This document shows, piece by piece, positions 20,133-29,128 of a stretch of DNA of 64,000 nucleotides; the stretch's first letter is position 1, and each line of letters starts with the position of its first letter. The DNA is from Rhodococcus wratislaviensis (lineage in GTDB: Bacteria > Actinomycetota > Actinomycetes > Mycobacteriales > Mycobacteriaceae). Position numbers and translations under genes: made by a program. Below the pieces are notes generated by a model. It saw only the letters and a program-made list of their open reading frames with translations. It made no database searches and was not told the DNA's origin. The stretch spans positions 558,001 to 622,000 of the forward strand of contig NZ_UAUI01000022.1 of assembly GCF_900455735.1 (NCBI RefSeq). Reading direction: 5' to 3'.

Positions 20133-21299
20133 CTACAGCCAGCGACTCAGGCGCACCAGCGATTCGCGGACCTCGGCGGTGGATCCGGCGAACGACAGCC
20201 GGACCGTCCGGTCGCCGTGGACGGTGTCGAAATCGATGCCCGGGGCCAGTGCCAGACCGGTGTCCTGCAGCAGTCGCGAACACCATTCCGTCGACGTCGC
20301 GCCGTGGGATCCGCCGAGCAGGTGCCCGATGTCGGCGTACACGTAGAACGCGCCGTCGGCGGGCGCCAGGTCGGTGATGCCCAGTTCCGGAAGACCGGTG
20401 AGCAGCAGCTCCCGGTTGACGGCGTAGCGCTGGACGTGGCCGTCGAGCTCTGCCCTCGATTCCGCGGTGAACGCGGCGATCGCCGCGTACTGGGAGATGG
20501 CAGGCGGGCACACGGTCATGTTCGAGGCCAGGCGCTGCAACGCGCGGCGCAGTCCCTCGGGGACCAGCATCCAGCCCAGCCGCCAGCCCGTCATCGAGAA
20601 GTACTTGGACACCGATCCGACGACGACGGATTCGCGCGACGTCTCCCAGGAGCTGGTCATCGCCTGCTCGCCGTACCCGATGCCGTGGTAGATCTCGTCG
20701 GAGATCAGCAGCGTCCCGTGATCGTCGCACCAGCGGGCGAGGGCGGCCAGTTCGTCGGGGTCGATGACGGTGCCGGTGGGGTTGGCGGGGCTGGCCACGA
20801 TCAGTCCGGCCGGCGGCTCGGGCAGGGCGTCGAGCATCGCGACCGTCGGCTGGAACCGGGTGTCCGCTCCGCAGTCGATCTCGATGACGTCGCAGCCGAG
20901 CGCGGCGAGCGTGTTCCGGTAGGCGGGGTAGCCGGGGCGGGCCACCACGACGGTGTCGCCGGCGTCGAAGGCGGCGAGGAACAGCAGCGTGAACGCGCCC
21001 GAGGATCCGGTGGTCACGACGACGTCCTCGGCGTCGACGTCGATACCGGACTTGGCGGAGTGGTATCCGGCGATCGCCTCCCGCAGCGGCAGGATCCCGA
21101 ACGTCTCCGTGTAGCCGAGCAGGTGCCCGTCGAGCACTTCCCGTGTGGCGCGAAGCACCGGCTGCGGTGCGGGAGTGGACGGCTGCCCCGCCGCGAGCGT
21201 CAGCACGTCACCGTGTGTGCGCTGACGCTCGGTGGCCGCCTTCCACACGTCCATCACGTGGAAGGTCTGGATGTTGGACCGCTGGGATTCGGGACGCAC
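20133..21299 (-). CDS. PLP-dependent aminotransferase, class I/II (AspB-like)
   Basis: A 388-residue fold-type I aminotransferase. The PLP lysine is in SVSKYFSMTGWRLGW. Other landmarks are SPANPTGTVID (cofactor asparagine), SDEIYHGIGYG and the C-terminal arginine segment VRLSFAGS. It should transfer an amino group from an amino acid to a 2-oxo acid; length and motifs resemble the mycobacterial AspB-type enzymes. Substrate cannot be read from the sequence. It is transcribed alone, in the same direction as the LysR gene upstream, separated by 23 bases. Confidence 0.9.
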   Translation of the reverse strand: MRPESQRSNIQTFHVMDVWKAATERQRTHGDVLTLAAGQPSTPAPQPVLRATREVLDGHLLGYTETFGILPLREAIAGYHSAKSGIDVDAEDVVVTTGSSGAFTLLFLAAFDAGDTVVVARPGYPAYRNTLAALGCDVIEIDCGADTRFQPTVAMLDALPEPPAGLIVASPANPTGTVIDPDELAALARWCDDHGTLLISDEIYHGIGYGEQAMTSSWETSRESVVVGSVSKYFSMTGWRLGWMLVPEGLRRALQRLASNMTVCPPAISQYAAIAAFTAESRAELDGHVQRYAVNRELLLTGLPELGITDLAPADGAFYVYADIGHLLGGSHGATSTEWCSRLLQDTGLALAPGIDFDTVHGDRTVRLSFAGSTAEVRESLVRLSRWL

Positions 21300-21322
21300 C
21301 CCTTGACGCTAGCGTGACGCGC

Positions 21323-22231
21323 TCACTGCCCCGCCAACGCGTCCCGCTGCGACTCCACCGTCTCCCGGATCGCCCCCACCACCGCGGCGACCTCCGGTCG
21401 GCGCAACGACTCGGGTCGCGCGACGAGCCAGTAGGCCAGCGTGGCCTCGACCTGCCCGGGCAGCACCCGCACGAGGTCGTCGTGGCGGTCGGCCATGAAG
21501 CACGGCAGCAATCCGATGCCCGCCGACGCCCGGGTGGCCTCGACGTGGACGAACACGTTGGTCGACGTCACCGATTCGCGCATGGACACGGTGAGGCGGC
21601 GCGCGAGATCGAGTTCGTCGACCTGCAGCATCGAGTCGATGAAGTAGACGAGTGAATGATCGGCCAGATCCCCCACCTGTCTCGGTGTGCCGTGTTCGTC
21701 CAGGTACGACCTCGCGCCGTACAGGCCGAGGGTGTAGTCGGCCAGCCACAGCGCCTCCGCCCGGTGGACCTGCGGCTTGCCCACGACGATCTCGATGTCG
21801 AGCCCCGAGCGATGTTGTGAGGCCCGTCGGGTGATCGCGACGATCTCCACAGACACCTCGGGGTGTCTGCTGCGGATCAGTGCGCCGGCGGGTGCCGCGA
21901 TGTAGGCGCTGAACCCGTCGGTCGCCGATACCCGGACCACGCCCTTCAGGTGGTCGGCGCGGCCTGGTTCGGCGACGAGCCCGTGGACAGCGGCCTCCAC
22001 GCGTTCGGCCGCGGTCAGCGCCTGCCGCCCGAGGTCGGTGAGTTCCCACCCGCCCGCGGCCTTCACGAGTACCCGGCCGCCGAGGCTTTTCTCCAGACTC
22101 GCGATCCGACGCGAGATGGTCGTGTGGTTGACACCCAGGTCGTCGGCGGCGGTGTTGAAGCGGCCGGTTCGCCCGACTGCCAGCAGTACGAGCAGGTCGT
22201 CGGCGCTGGGCAGGGCTGTTCCAGAGCTCAT
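21323..22231 (-). CDS. LysR-family transcriptional regulator
   Basis: A 302-residue LysR regulator. The N-terminal helix-turn-helix reads FNTAADDLGVNHTTISRRIASLE, and a periplasmic-binding-like effector domain follows. The ATG at 22231 gives a typical LysR N terminus. It is divergent from the MHS transporter and hydroxybutyrate dehydrogenase genes, which it probably activates in response to the transported acid. A 10-bp inverted repeat in the 131-base intergenic region is a likely binding site. Confidence 0.9.
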   Translation of the reverse strand: MSSGTALPSADDLLVLLAVGRTGRFNTAADDLGVNHTTISRRIASLEKSLGGRVLVKAAGGWELTDLGRQALTAAERVEAAVHGLVAEPGRADHLKGVVRVSATDGFSAYIAAPAGALIRSRHPEVSVEIVAITRRASQHRSGLDIEIVVGKPQVHRAEALWLADYTLGLYGARSYLDEHGTPRQVGDLADHSLVYFIDSMLQVDELDLARRLTVSMRESVTSTNVFVHVEATRASAGIGLLPCFMADRHDDLVRVLPGQVEATLAYWLVARPESLRRPEVAAVVGAIRETVESQRDALAGQ

Positions 22232-22234
22232 CTC

Positions 22235-22290
22235 TGCATATTTGCACATGCCGACTGCAGGTTGCGTCATTGTGTGCGCACAAATATGCA
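22235..22290. promoter_or_regulatory. Divergent LysR control region with inverted repeat
   Basis: TGCATATTTG (22235-22244) and its exact inverse CAAATATGCA (22281-22290) are 36 bases apart between the divergent LysR and transporter genes. The left half abuts the LysR start, which suits autoregulation. The A/T-rich halves with ATA cores resemble LysR T-N11-A-type sites. Confidence 0.5.
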
Positions 22291-22362
22291 TCAATACTCG
22301 GCAGGACCAATGAACTGTGTCCCCAGTCACAACGGGGTACGGAGTGTAACGAGGAGCGACAG

Positions 22363-23751
22363 ATGAGCGTCGACGAAACAGCGCACGCGAAGGAAGCCCC
22401 GCCGTCCGGGCTGAAGAAGGTGGTCGGCGCGTCCATGGCCGGCACCGTCGTCGAATGGTACGAGTTCTTCCTCTACGGGACCGCGGCGACGCTCGTGTTC
22501 AGCAAGGTCTTCTTCGCGGCCGGAGGCAACGAACTCGACGCGATCATCGCGGCATTCGTCACCTACGCCGTCGGCTTCGTCGCCCGGCCTCTCGGCGGCA
22601 TCGTCTTCGGTCACTTCGGCGACAAGTTCGGCCGCAAGCAACTACTCCAGTTCAGCCTGCTCCTCGTCGGCACGGCCACGTTCCTGATGGGCTGCCTGCC
22701 CACGTACGGCCAGATCGGGTACTGGGCCCCGGCCCTGCTCGTCACCCTCCGCTTCATCCAGGGATTCGCAGTCGGCGGCGAGTGGGGTGGCGCGGTGCTG
22801 CTGGTGGCCGAGCACAGCCCGAACAAGTCCCGCGGCTTCTGGTCGTCGTGGCCCCAGGCCGGCGTGCCTGCGGGCAACCTCGTCGCGACCGTCGTCCTGC
22901 TGATCCTGACGACGACGCTGTCCGACGCGGCATTCCTCAGCTGGGGCTGGCGTGTGGCGTTCTGGCTGTCGGCCGTGATCGTCCTCGTCGGTTACTACAT
23001 CCGCACAAAGGTCACGGACGCCCCGATCTTCATCCAGGCGCAGAAGGAAGCGGAGCACATCAAGGAGACGTCGTTCAGCGTCTTCGAGGTGCTCAAGCGC
23101 TACCCGCGTGGCGTGCTGACGGCGATGGGCCTGCGTTTCGGTGAGAACGTCATGTACTACCTGGTGGTCACGTTCTCGATCACCTATCTCAAGGTGGTCG
23201 TTCACACGGACACCGCGCAGATCCTCTGGTGGATGCTGATCGCGCATGCCGTGCACTTCGCGGTGATCCCGCTCGTCGGGCGGCTGTCCGACACCATCGG
23301 CCGGCGTCCCGTCTACATGATCGGCGCGCTGACCGCGGGCACGTGGGGCTTCTTCGCCTTCCCGATGATGAACAGCGGGCACAATGCCGTCATCCTCGGA
23401 GCGATCATCATCGGCCTGGTGTTCCACGCCTTCATGTACGCCGGCCAGCCCGCGATCATGGCCGAGATGTTCCCGACGCGCATGCGGTACTCGGGTGTCT
23501 CCCTCGGCTACCAGGTGACGTCGATCGTGGCCGGTTCGCTGGCGCCGATCATCGCGGCCAGCCTGCTCAGCAAGTACGACTCGTCCGTTCCGATTGCGAT
23601 CTACCTGGCGATCGCGTGCCTCGTCACCGTCGTCGCCGTGATCGTCGCCCGGGAGACCAAGGGCATCTCGCTCGAATCGATCGACGCCGCGGACGCCCAG
23701 ATCCTGGCGGACGAGAAGGCGGCCGGCGCGAAGGACGGGGTCCCCGCATGA
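22363..23751 (+). CDS. MHS-family metabolite:H+ symporter
   Basis: A 462-residue MFS transporter with twelve membrane segments. The MHS-subfamily signatures are present: GTVVEWYEFFLYG in the first helix, the loop 2-3 motif GDKFGRKQLL, GFAVGGEWGGAVLLVAEH, and a second-half repeat GRLSDTIGRRPVYM. MHS proteins import carboxylates and related compounds with protons. Overlap with a 3-hydroxybutyrate dehydrogenase-like gene (ATGA) and a divergent LysR regulator suggests uptake of 3-hydroxybutyrate or a similar hydroxy acid (inference). GAGGAG precedes the ATG. Confidence 0.9.
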   Translation: MSVDETAHAKEAPPSGLKKVVGASMAGTVVEWYEFFLYGTAATLVFSKVFFAAGGNELDAIIAAFVTYAVGFVARPLGGIVFGHFGDKFGRKQLLQFSLLLVGTATFLMGCLPTYGQIGYWAPALLVTLRFIQGFAVGGEWGGAVLLVAEHSPNKSRGFWSSWPQAGVPAGNLVATVVLLILTTTLSDAAFLSWGWRVAFWLSAVIVLVGYYIRTKVTDAPIFIQAQKEAEHIKETSFSVFEVLKRYPRGVLTAMGLRFGENVMYYLVVTFSITYLKVVVHTDTAQILWWMLIAHAVHFAVIPLVGRLSDTIGRRPVYMIGALTAGTWGFFAFPMMNSGHNAVILGAIIIGLVFHAFMYAGQPAIMAEMFPTRMRYSGVSLGYQVTSIVAGSLAPIIAASLLSKYDSSVPIAIYLAIACLVTVVAVIVARETKGISLESIDAADAQILADEKAAGAKDGVPA

Positions 23752-24500
23752 CCGAGCAGAGCCTCACCGGACGCACCGCGCTCGTCACCGGCGGCGCCAG
23801 CGGGATCGGCGCAGCCTGCGCCCGGACGCTCGCCGCACGCGGAGCCCACGTCACGGTCGCCGATCTCGACGACGTGGCCGCCAAGAGCCTCGCCGACGAA
23901 ATCGACGGAACCGCGTGGCACGTCGACCTCCTCGACACCGATCCGCTCACCGAGCTGCAGCTCGAGACCGACATCCTGGTCAACAACGCCGGTATCCAAA
24001 CCATCAGTCCCATCGAGGAATTCCGCCCCGAGGACTTCCGGCGCATCCAGACGCTGATGGTCGAGGCACCCTTCCTGCTGATCCGTGCCGCCCTGCCGCA
24101 CATGTATTCCACGGGATTCGGGCGCATCGTCAACGTGTCGTCCGTGCACGGGCTCCGCGCCTCGGCGTACAAGGCCGCGTACGTCACCGCCAAGCACGGA
24201 CTCGAGGGACTGTCGAAGGTGACGGCTCTCGAGGGCGGCCCGCACGGCGTCACCAGCAACTGCGTCAACCCTGGTTACGTGCTGACACCGTTGGTGCAGA
24301 AGCAGATCGCGGATCAGGCACAGGTGCACGGCATCAGCGAGGCAGACGTGATCGAGAAGGTGATGCTCACCGAGAGCGCGATCAAGCGACTGGTGGAACC
24401 GTCGGAGGTGGCGTCCCTCGTCGCGTGGCTCGCGTCCGCCGACGCCGGCATGGTCACCGGCGCCTCCTACACGATCGACGGAGGATGGACCGCCCGCTGA
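23748..24500 (+). CDS. 3-hydroxybutyrate dehydrogenase (SDR family)
   Basis: A 250-residue classical SDR with TGGASGIGAA at the NAD site, ILVNNAGIQ, the serine in VNVSSVHGL and catalytic YVTAK. SPIEEF, the VHGLRAS loop, HGLEGLSKVTALE and NPGYVLTPLV(Q)KQI match D-beta-hydroxybutyrate dehydrogenases closely. It would oxidise 3-hydroxybutyrate to acetoacetate with NAD. It is translationally coupled to the MHS transporter and ends at a strong terminator. Confidence 0.86.
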   Translation: MTEQSLTGRTALVTGGASGIGAACARTLAARGAHVTVADLDDVAAKSLADEIDGTAWHVDLLDTDPLTELQLETDILVNNAGIQTISPIEEFRPEDFRRIQTLMVEAPFLLIRAALPHMYSTGFGRIVNVSSVHGLRASAYKAAYVTAKHGLEGLSKVTALEGGPHGVTSNCVNPGYVLTPLVQKQIADQAQVHGISEADVIEKVMLTESAIKRLVEPSEVASLVAWLASADAGMVTGASYTIDGGWTAR

Positions 24501-24511
24501 CGTGACGATAA

Positions 24512-24548
24512 AGGCGTGCACCCCCGGATGTTCCGGGGGTGCACGCCT
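24512..24548. terminator. Bidirectional terminator hairpin
   Basis: Perfect 17-base arms (24512-24528 and 24532-24548) enclose a 3-base loop between the convergent hydroxybutyrate dehydrogenase and purD genes. The arm is AGGCGTGCACCCCCGGA. Confidence 0.85.
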
Positions 24549-24572
24549 GTCAGTCGTCGGAGTTCCTCGACC

Positions 24573-25826
24573 TCAGGGAATGGCGATGCGTCCCTCGACA
24601 GCGGCCAGACCGATGTCCTTGCGGAAGTGGCTTCCCGGCAGCTTGATCGCGGAGATCTTGGAGTACGCGTCGGCGCGCGCCTCGTCGAGGTCCGCTCCGA
24701 CTCCGACCACGCTGAGCACGCGTCCGCCGGCGGAGACCACCTGATCGTCTACGAGCTTGGTGCCTGCGTGCAGGACACCCTCACCGTCGGCGCCCGTGAT
24801 CACGTCACCGGTGCGCGGGGTGGCCGGGTAGTGCTCGGCCGCGACCACGACGGTCACCGCCGAGCCGTCCTGCCATTCGAGCGGCGCGACCTGATCGAGC
24901 GTTCCGGTGGCCGCCGCATTGAGCAGTTCGCCGAGCGGGCTCTTCAGCAGTGCGAGTACGGCCTGCGTCTCGGGGTCGCCGAAACGGCAGTTGAACTCGA
25001 CCACTGCGGGGCCGTCCTTGCCGATCGCCAGACCGGCATACAGCAGGCCACTGAAGGCGCTGCCCCGGGCGACGAGCTCGGCCGCGACGGGCTTGACGAC
25101 GTCGTCGACGATCTGAGTCACGGTCTGTTCGGGCAGCCACGGCAGCGGCGTGTAGGCGCCCATGCCGCCGGTGTTGGGTCCGGTGTCGCCGTCTCCGACG
25201 CGCTTGTGATCCTGGGCAGGCAGCAGCGGCACGACGGTCTCGCCGTCGACGACGCAGAACAGCGACACCTCGGGACCGTCGAGGAAGGATTCGAGGAGAA
25301 CGGGGTGACCGTTCTCGAGCAATTCGGCCGCGTGATCGCGGGCGGCGTCCCGATCGGTGGTGACCACGACGCCCTTGCCTGCGGCGAGGCCGTCGTCCTT
25401 GACCACCCAGTTGGGACCGAAGCGGTCGAGCGCCTCGTCCAGCTTGGCGGGCGAATCGACGATCTCGCTGTGCGCGGTCTTCACGCCGGCGGTGGCCATG
25501 ACGTCCTTGGCGAATGCCTTGGAACCCTCGATGCGCGCGGCGTCGGCCGACGGGCCGAAGCAGGCGATGCCCGCCGCGCGGACGGCGTCCGCGACACCCA
25601 GCACCAGCGGGACCTCGGGACCCACCACGACGAGGTCGGCGTCGAGCTTCTTCGCGAGGGCGGCCACCGCCTCCCCGGACGCGATGTCGACGGGGTGCTG
25701 CTCGGCGATCTTGCCGATCCCGGCATTGCCGGGCGCGCACATCAGGGCACTGACACCCGGATCGCGGGCGAGGGCGAGAAGGAGGGCATGTTCACGGGCT
25801 CCGGAGCCGATAACGAGTACGCGCAC
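24573..25826 (-). CDS. purD: Phosphoribosylamine-glycine ligase
   Basis: A 417-residue GARS enzyme that joins phosphoribosylamine and glycine at the cost of ATP in purine synthesis. It begins [15 protein letters not shown]. The ATP-grasp elements are [34 protein letters not shown] and [12 protein letters not shown], all diagnostic for PurD. The start is GTG at 25826, which places the Rossmann-like glycine loop at the usual distance. The gene is alone and ends at a shared terminator. Confidence 0.97.
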   Translation of the reverse strand: MRVLVIGSGAREHALLLALARDPGVSALMCAPGNAGIGKIAEQHPVDIASGEAVAALAKKLDADLVVVGPEVPLVLGVADAVRAAGIACFGPSADAARIEGSKAFAKDVMATAGVKTAHSEIVDSPAKLDEALDRFGPNWVVKDDGLAAGKGVVVTTDRDAARDHAAELLENGHPVLLESFLDGPEVSLFCVVDGETVVPLLPAQDHKRVGDGDTGPNTGGMGAYTPLPWLPEQTVTQIVDDVVKPVAAELVARGSAFSGLLYAGLAIGKDGPAVVEFNCRFGDPETQAVLALLKSPLGELLNAAATGTLDQVAPLEWQDGSAVTVVVAAEHYPATPRTGDVITGADGEGVLHAGTKLVDDQVVSAGGRVLSVVGVGADLDEARADAYSKISAIKLPGSHFRKDIGLAAVEGRIAIP

Positions 25827-25913
25827 GGGTGTCAGCCTACGGGCCCCGCCGAACGGGTTGTTCGGAGCGTGCGGTCTCGACAGTCCCGCCGGTTCGGGCT
25901 ACCGTGATTCTAG

Positions 25914-25940
25914 AATTCCGCAATTCCGAATTATCGAATT
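25914..25940. promoter_or_regulatory. A/T-rich repeat cluster upstream of the beta-lactamase-like lipoprotein
   Basis: Overlapping copies of AATTCCG and CGAATT form an A/T-rich patch in an otherwise GC-rich stretch, 25-51 bases before the start codon at 25965. It is likely promoter or operator DNA; the winged-helix protein encoded downstream is a candidate binder. Confidence 0.35.
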
Positions 25941-25964
25941 TCCACAGGTGGAGGGATCTACTCG

Positions 25965-27053
25965 ATGACCAGGAAGCTGGGCACGATCACAGCAGCAGTC
26001 GCGGTCGCGGTGAGCCTGGGCGCGTGCAGCACCGATGGCGGCGCCGCCACCTCCAGCGAGCACGCAGCGCCGCCGGCCGTATGCGCACCCCTGCCGCCCG
26101 CCGACATCACGACCGCCTCCGGATGGGTCGGATACGTCGGCTCCCACCCCGACGACGTCGCCTTCGTCGTCGACGACGGTCGCGGCCGAACGGTCGAGCA
26201 CCGCGCCGCCGACACCGTTCCGCTGGCGTCCGCGATCAAGGTGGTGCACCTGGCCGCCTACGCGCGGGCCGTCGCGTCAGGTGAACTCGACCCGGCCGAA
26301 CCGGTACCGCTGTCCGACTGGGAACGGTGGTATCTCCCGAACACCGACGGCGGCGCCCACCCGAAGGCCCTGCAGCGGCTCGGCGTCACCGATCCGGACG
26401 CCACGGTCCCGCTCGAGCAGATGGTGACCGCGATGATCCAGGAGAGCGACAACGCCGTCCCCGACTATCTGCGCGACCGGCTCGGCGACGCCGCCCTCGC
26501 CGACGCCGCCGCGCAGGGCGGCTGGGACGACCTGGAGGTGCCGACCCTGCTGGGCTCGACCATCGCCCTCCTCGACCCGGCGATGTCGCGGGATGCCCGG
26601 TGGGACGCCGCCCAGCGTTACGCGCACGACGGCGCCTACCGCGAACAGGTGATGCGGATGGCGCCCGGCGACGACTTTCCGGCGGTCACGGCCCGGGTGC
26701 AGGAATCCGGGGTGACGGGTTCGGCCGCGGGCCTGGCCTCGCTGCACCGCGCGATCGCGACCGGCGACTTCGGCCCCGGCTCCGACGTCGCGCGGGAACA
26801 CCTCGAATGGCAGCCCGCCCCACCCGGGCTGGACGGCCTGGGTTTCAAGGGCGGCAACCTTCCGGGGGTCGTCACCGAAGCGATGACGATCCGCCGTTCC
26901 GACGGCACCGTCGCCACCGCGGTGCTGCTGACGTCGCACCTGTCGAGCGAGGACTACCTGAACGTCATCGGCGGGAACTTCGCGCACCAGCAGCTGCTTC
27001 TCGAGGCGATGACCGATCCCGACACGGCGTCGCAGCTAAGTTGTGCCGTGTGA
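25965..27053 (+). CDS. Beta-lactamase-fold serine hydrolase lipoprotein
   Basis: A 362-residue lipoprotein with lipobox SLGAC (cysteine about residue 21). The class A penicillin-recognising fold is indicated by SAIK (SxxK nucleophile motif, in PLASAIKVVHL), ESDN (SDN motif) and FKGG in the position of KTG. It sits outside the membrane and may act on peptidoglycan-like or other amide/ester substrates. Real beta-lactam hydrolysis cannot be inferred. Its stop overlaps the GTG start of a winged-helix protein, so the pair is co-translated. Confidence 0.83.
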   Translation: MTRKLGTITAAVAVAVSLGACSTDGGAATSSEHAAPPAVCAPLPPADITTASGWVGYVGSHPDDVAFVVDDGRGRTVEHRAADTVPLASAIKVVHLAAYARAVASGELDPAEPVPLSDWERWYLPNTDGGAHPKALQRLGVTDPDATVPLEQMVTAMIQESDNAVPDYLRDRLGDAALADAAAQGGWDDLEVPTLLGSTIALLDPAMSRDARWDAAQRYAHDGAYREQVMRMAPGDDFPAVTARVQESGVTGSAAGLASLHRAIATGDFGPGSDVAREHLEWQPAPPGLDGLGFKGGNLPGVVTEAMTIRRSDGTVATAVLLTSHLSSEDYLNVIGGNFAHQQLLLEAMTDPDTASQLSCAV

Positions 27054-27523
27054 ACGACGAGTACGACGCCCGGCTGGCCGACCTCGAGGCGCGCGTCCAC
27101 GCCCTCGAAGCGGCCCGGCCCGCCGGATCCCCGACAGCCGACGTCGGCGAGAGCCTCGGACAGATCGGGTATCAGGGCACCGTCGACCTGGGCGGCGAGA
27201 TCCAGTGGACGATCCGCTACGACGCCGGCGCCACCCTCGACCTGTCCCCCACCGCCGTATCGAATGTGCTCGCCGCCCTGGGACATCCGACCCGACTCGA
27301 GATCGTCCGCACACTGCTGCGCGGTCCTGCCGGCGCGGCCGAACTGCAGACCGCGGTCGGGCTGTCCTCGCCCGGTCAGCTCTACCACCACCTGCGCGCC
27401 CTCGGCGGCGCACGCATCGTCGAGCAGGAGTCGAGGAACCACTACCGCATCGCGGCGGCGAAGGTGGTGCCGTTGCTGGTCATCACCCTCGCCGCAGCGG
27501 ATGTCGGGGAACACCACCTGTGA
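27050..27523 (+). CDS. ArsR-like winged-helix regulator with N-terminal coiled coil
   Basis: A 157-residue protein. The N terminus (residues 1-25, LADLEARVHALEA) is a short coiled coil. The C-terminal half is a winged helix: VLAALGHPTRLEIVRTLL, then SSPGQLYHHLRAL as recognition helix. The metal-binding cysteines of ArsR are absent. GTG at 27050 overlaps the stop of the serine-hydrolase gene (GTGA). It may regulate that gene pair. The stop codon lies inside a long palindrome, which therefore contributes to the end of the gene. Confidence 0.82.
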   Translation: MNDEYDARLADLEARVHALEAARPAGSPTADVGESLGQIGYQGTVDLGGEIQWTIRYDAGATLDLSPTAVSNVLAALGHPTRLEIVRTLLRGPAGAAELQTAVGLSSPGQLYHHLRALGGARIVEQESRNHYRIAAAKVVPLLVITLAAADVGEHHL

Positions 27524-27565
27524 GTACTTGTTAACCGCGGGGGGTTAACAAGTACTCACAGGTGG
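27514..27565. repeat. Palindromic element, copy 1 (GTGAGTACTT family)
   Basis: Perfect 23-base arms (27514-27536, 27543-27565) contain GTGAGTACTTGTTAACC and enclose the loop GCGGGG. It spans the stop codons of two convergent genes: TGA 27521-27523 on plus, and TAA at 27545-27547 on minus. It can terminate both and marks the left edge of the catabolic island. Confidence 0.9.
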
Positions 27566-28888
27566 GGTGAGGTCGGCCACCGCTCGATCCGCGGCGGCCA
27601 GGCCGAACACCAGTGCAGGGGCGATACCGCCGGTGTACGCGCGGTTGTAGAGGCCGCCGGTATCCGACCCGGCCGCGAACAGTCCGCTGATCGTGTCGCC
27701 CTTCGCATTCAGGACACCGCCATGCTCGTCGATGCGGATGCCGTGGAAGGGGAATGTCAGCGCCGGGCATGCCTCGACGATGTAGTACGGCCCCTCATCA
27801 AGTGCCTGCGAGTCGTAGCGACGCGGTGGCTGACTGTCCGGACCTGCCGCGTCGAGTGCCCGGATCTGATCCGCGATCGCGGCACCGTCGTAGCCCCATT
27901 CCTCGGGAAGATAGGCGAACTCGTCGAGATTCTCGGCGATTCCGCACCGCCCACCCCGGCGCTGCGCGAGGTCGAACTTGTCGAGCGCCGCGGCGCCCTC
28001 GACGTAGCTGCCGGTGATCCACTCGCGGTACACCCGTGCGTCGGCGACGAGCAATCCACGCGACTCGGGCTGCTCCAGCAGATCCATCGTGGTCAGATGG
28101 TCACCGACGGTCTCGTCGGTAAACCGACGGTTGTCGAGATTGAACAGCAGCGCATGCTCGCTGTAGTAGAGCGACAGCGCGACGAAGTCGGCCGTGTCGC
28201 GGAAACGCACGCCCGTCGGGATGAGATGCCCGTAGAAGCCGGACCGGTCCGTGCCGGAGGCAGCCCCGACGGCCTCGGCCAGACGTAGTCCGTCACCCGC
28301 ACTCGTAGGATTCGAGCGCAGTTGCATCTCGGTCGCGGCGGGATGGATGTGCTCACCGGACAGTTCGGGACTCGCCTGAAATCCCCCGGTCGCGAGAATC
28401 GTCGCGTGGGAACGTATCTCACATTCCTCTCCGGTCGCCAGGCGCACACGGGCACCTATGACTCCGCCGTCTTGTGTGAGCAACGACAGGGTCTCGGCGC
28501 TCATGTACAACTCACCGCCGTGATCGCGAATTCGCCGACGACACTCGTCGATGTATCCGTTGGTGTCGAACTGGTGACCCGTGCCGTAACGGAGAACTGT
28601 CACCGCATCGGCGCACTCGATGCCGAGTGAGCGGATCCAGGCAATTCCGTCCGCAAATCGGTCGACGAGCGCCCGACGTAGTGCGGGGTCGCCGTTCGGG
28701 TTGACCTCTTCCATGACCTCGTGTGAGGGCGCAGTCCACGCGTATCCCGCGAACTGGGCGGACCCGCCAATCGTTGCAGACTTCTCGACGACGACGACCG
28801 ACCGTCCTCCGGCCACCGCCCGAGCCGCCGCGGTCAACCCGGCCATGCCGGCGCCGATGACGAGTAGATCGGTGTCGATTCCTGGCAT
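27545..28888 (-). CDS. FAD-dependent oxidoreductase (fumarate reductase/KstD-like)
   Basis: A 447-residue flavoprotein of the FAD_binding_2 family. It has the dinucleotide motif LLVIGAGMAGLTAA, an acidic EK at the end of strand two, ATGGF in the middle, and the C-terminal GLFAAGSDTGGLYNRAYTGGIAPALVFG that closes the FAD site. Relatives include fumarate reductases and 3-ketosteroid dehydrogenases, which insert or remove double bonds next to carbonyls. A role in desaturating or reducing a cyclic catabolic intermediate is inferred. A copy of the island operator lies upstream. The last residues (VSTC) are encoded by the palindrome. Confidence 0.84.
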   Translation of the reverse strand: MPGIDTDLLVIGAGMAGLTAAARAVAGGRSVVVVEKSATIGGSAQFAGYAWTAPSHEVMEEVNPNGDPALRRALVDRFADGIAWIRSLGIECADAVTVLRYGTGHQFDTNGYIDECRRRIRDHGGELYMSAETLSLLTQDGGVIGARVRLATGEECEIRSHATILATGGFQASPELSGEHIHPAATEMQLRSNPTSAGDGLRLAEAVGAASGTDRSGFYGHLIPTGVRFRDTADFVALSLYYSEHALLFNLDNRRFTDETVGDHLTTMDLLEQPESRGLLVADARVYREWITGSYVEGAAALDKFDLAQRRGGRCGIAENLDEFAYLPEEWGYDGAAIADQIRALDAAGPDSQPPRRYDSQALDEGPYYIVEACPALTFPFHGIRIDEHGGVLNAKGDTISGLFAAGSDTGGLYNRAYTGGIAPALVFGLAAADRAVADLTPPVSTC

Positions 28889-28941
28889 CTGGTGCTCCTC
28901 ATAGTGCGAACAGTTGCATTGTCACCCAACACCGTAGTTCC

Positions 28942-28959
28942 TCAACTGAAGTCAGTTCA
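28942..28959. promoter_or_regulatory. Island operator 1 (FAD oxidoreductase)
   Basis: TCAACTGAAGTCAGTTCA matches the 18-bp consensus TGAACTG-N4-CAGTTCA at 13 of 14 fixed positions. It lies 54 bases upstream of the oxidoreductase start. Confidence 0.75.
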
Positions 28960-29100
28960 AGCATTGGGGATGCATTTGCGACGAACAATCACCCCACCCC
29001 CTTACCCCCCATGCCCCGTGACGACATCGACCACCGGTAGGAATCCACATTTCGGTCCGCGATGTGATTGCCGACACAACAATTCCTCGATAGCATACTT

Positions 29101-29118
29101 TGAACTGAACTCAATTCA
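29101..29118. promoter_or_regulatory. Island operator 2 (LivK)
   Basis: TGAACTGAACTCAATTCA matches 13 of 14 fixed positions and abuts the AAGGAG ribosome site of the binding-protein gene, so a bound repressor would block initiation or elongation. Confidence 0.78.
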
Positions 29119-29128
29119 AGGAGTGGAT

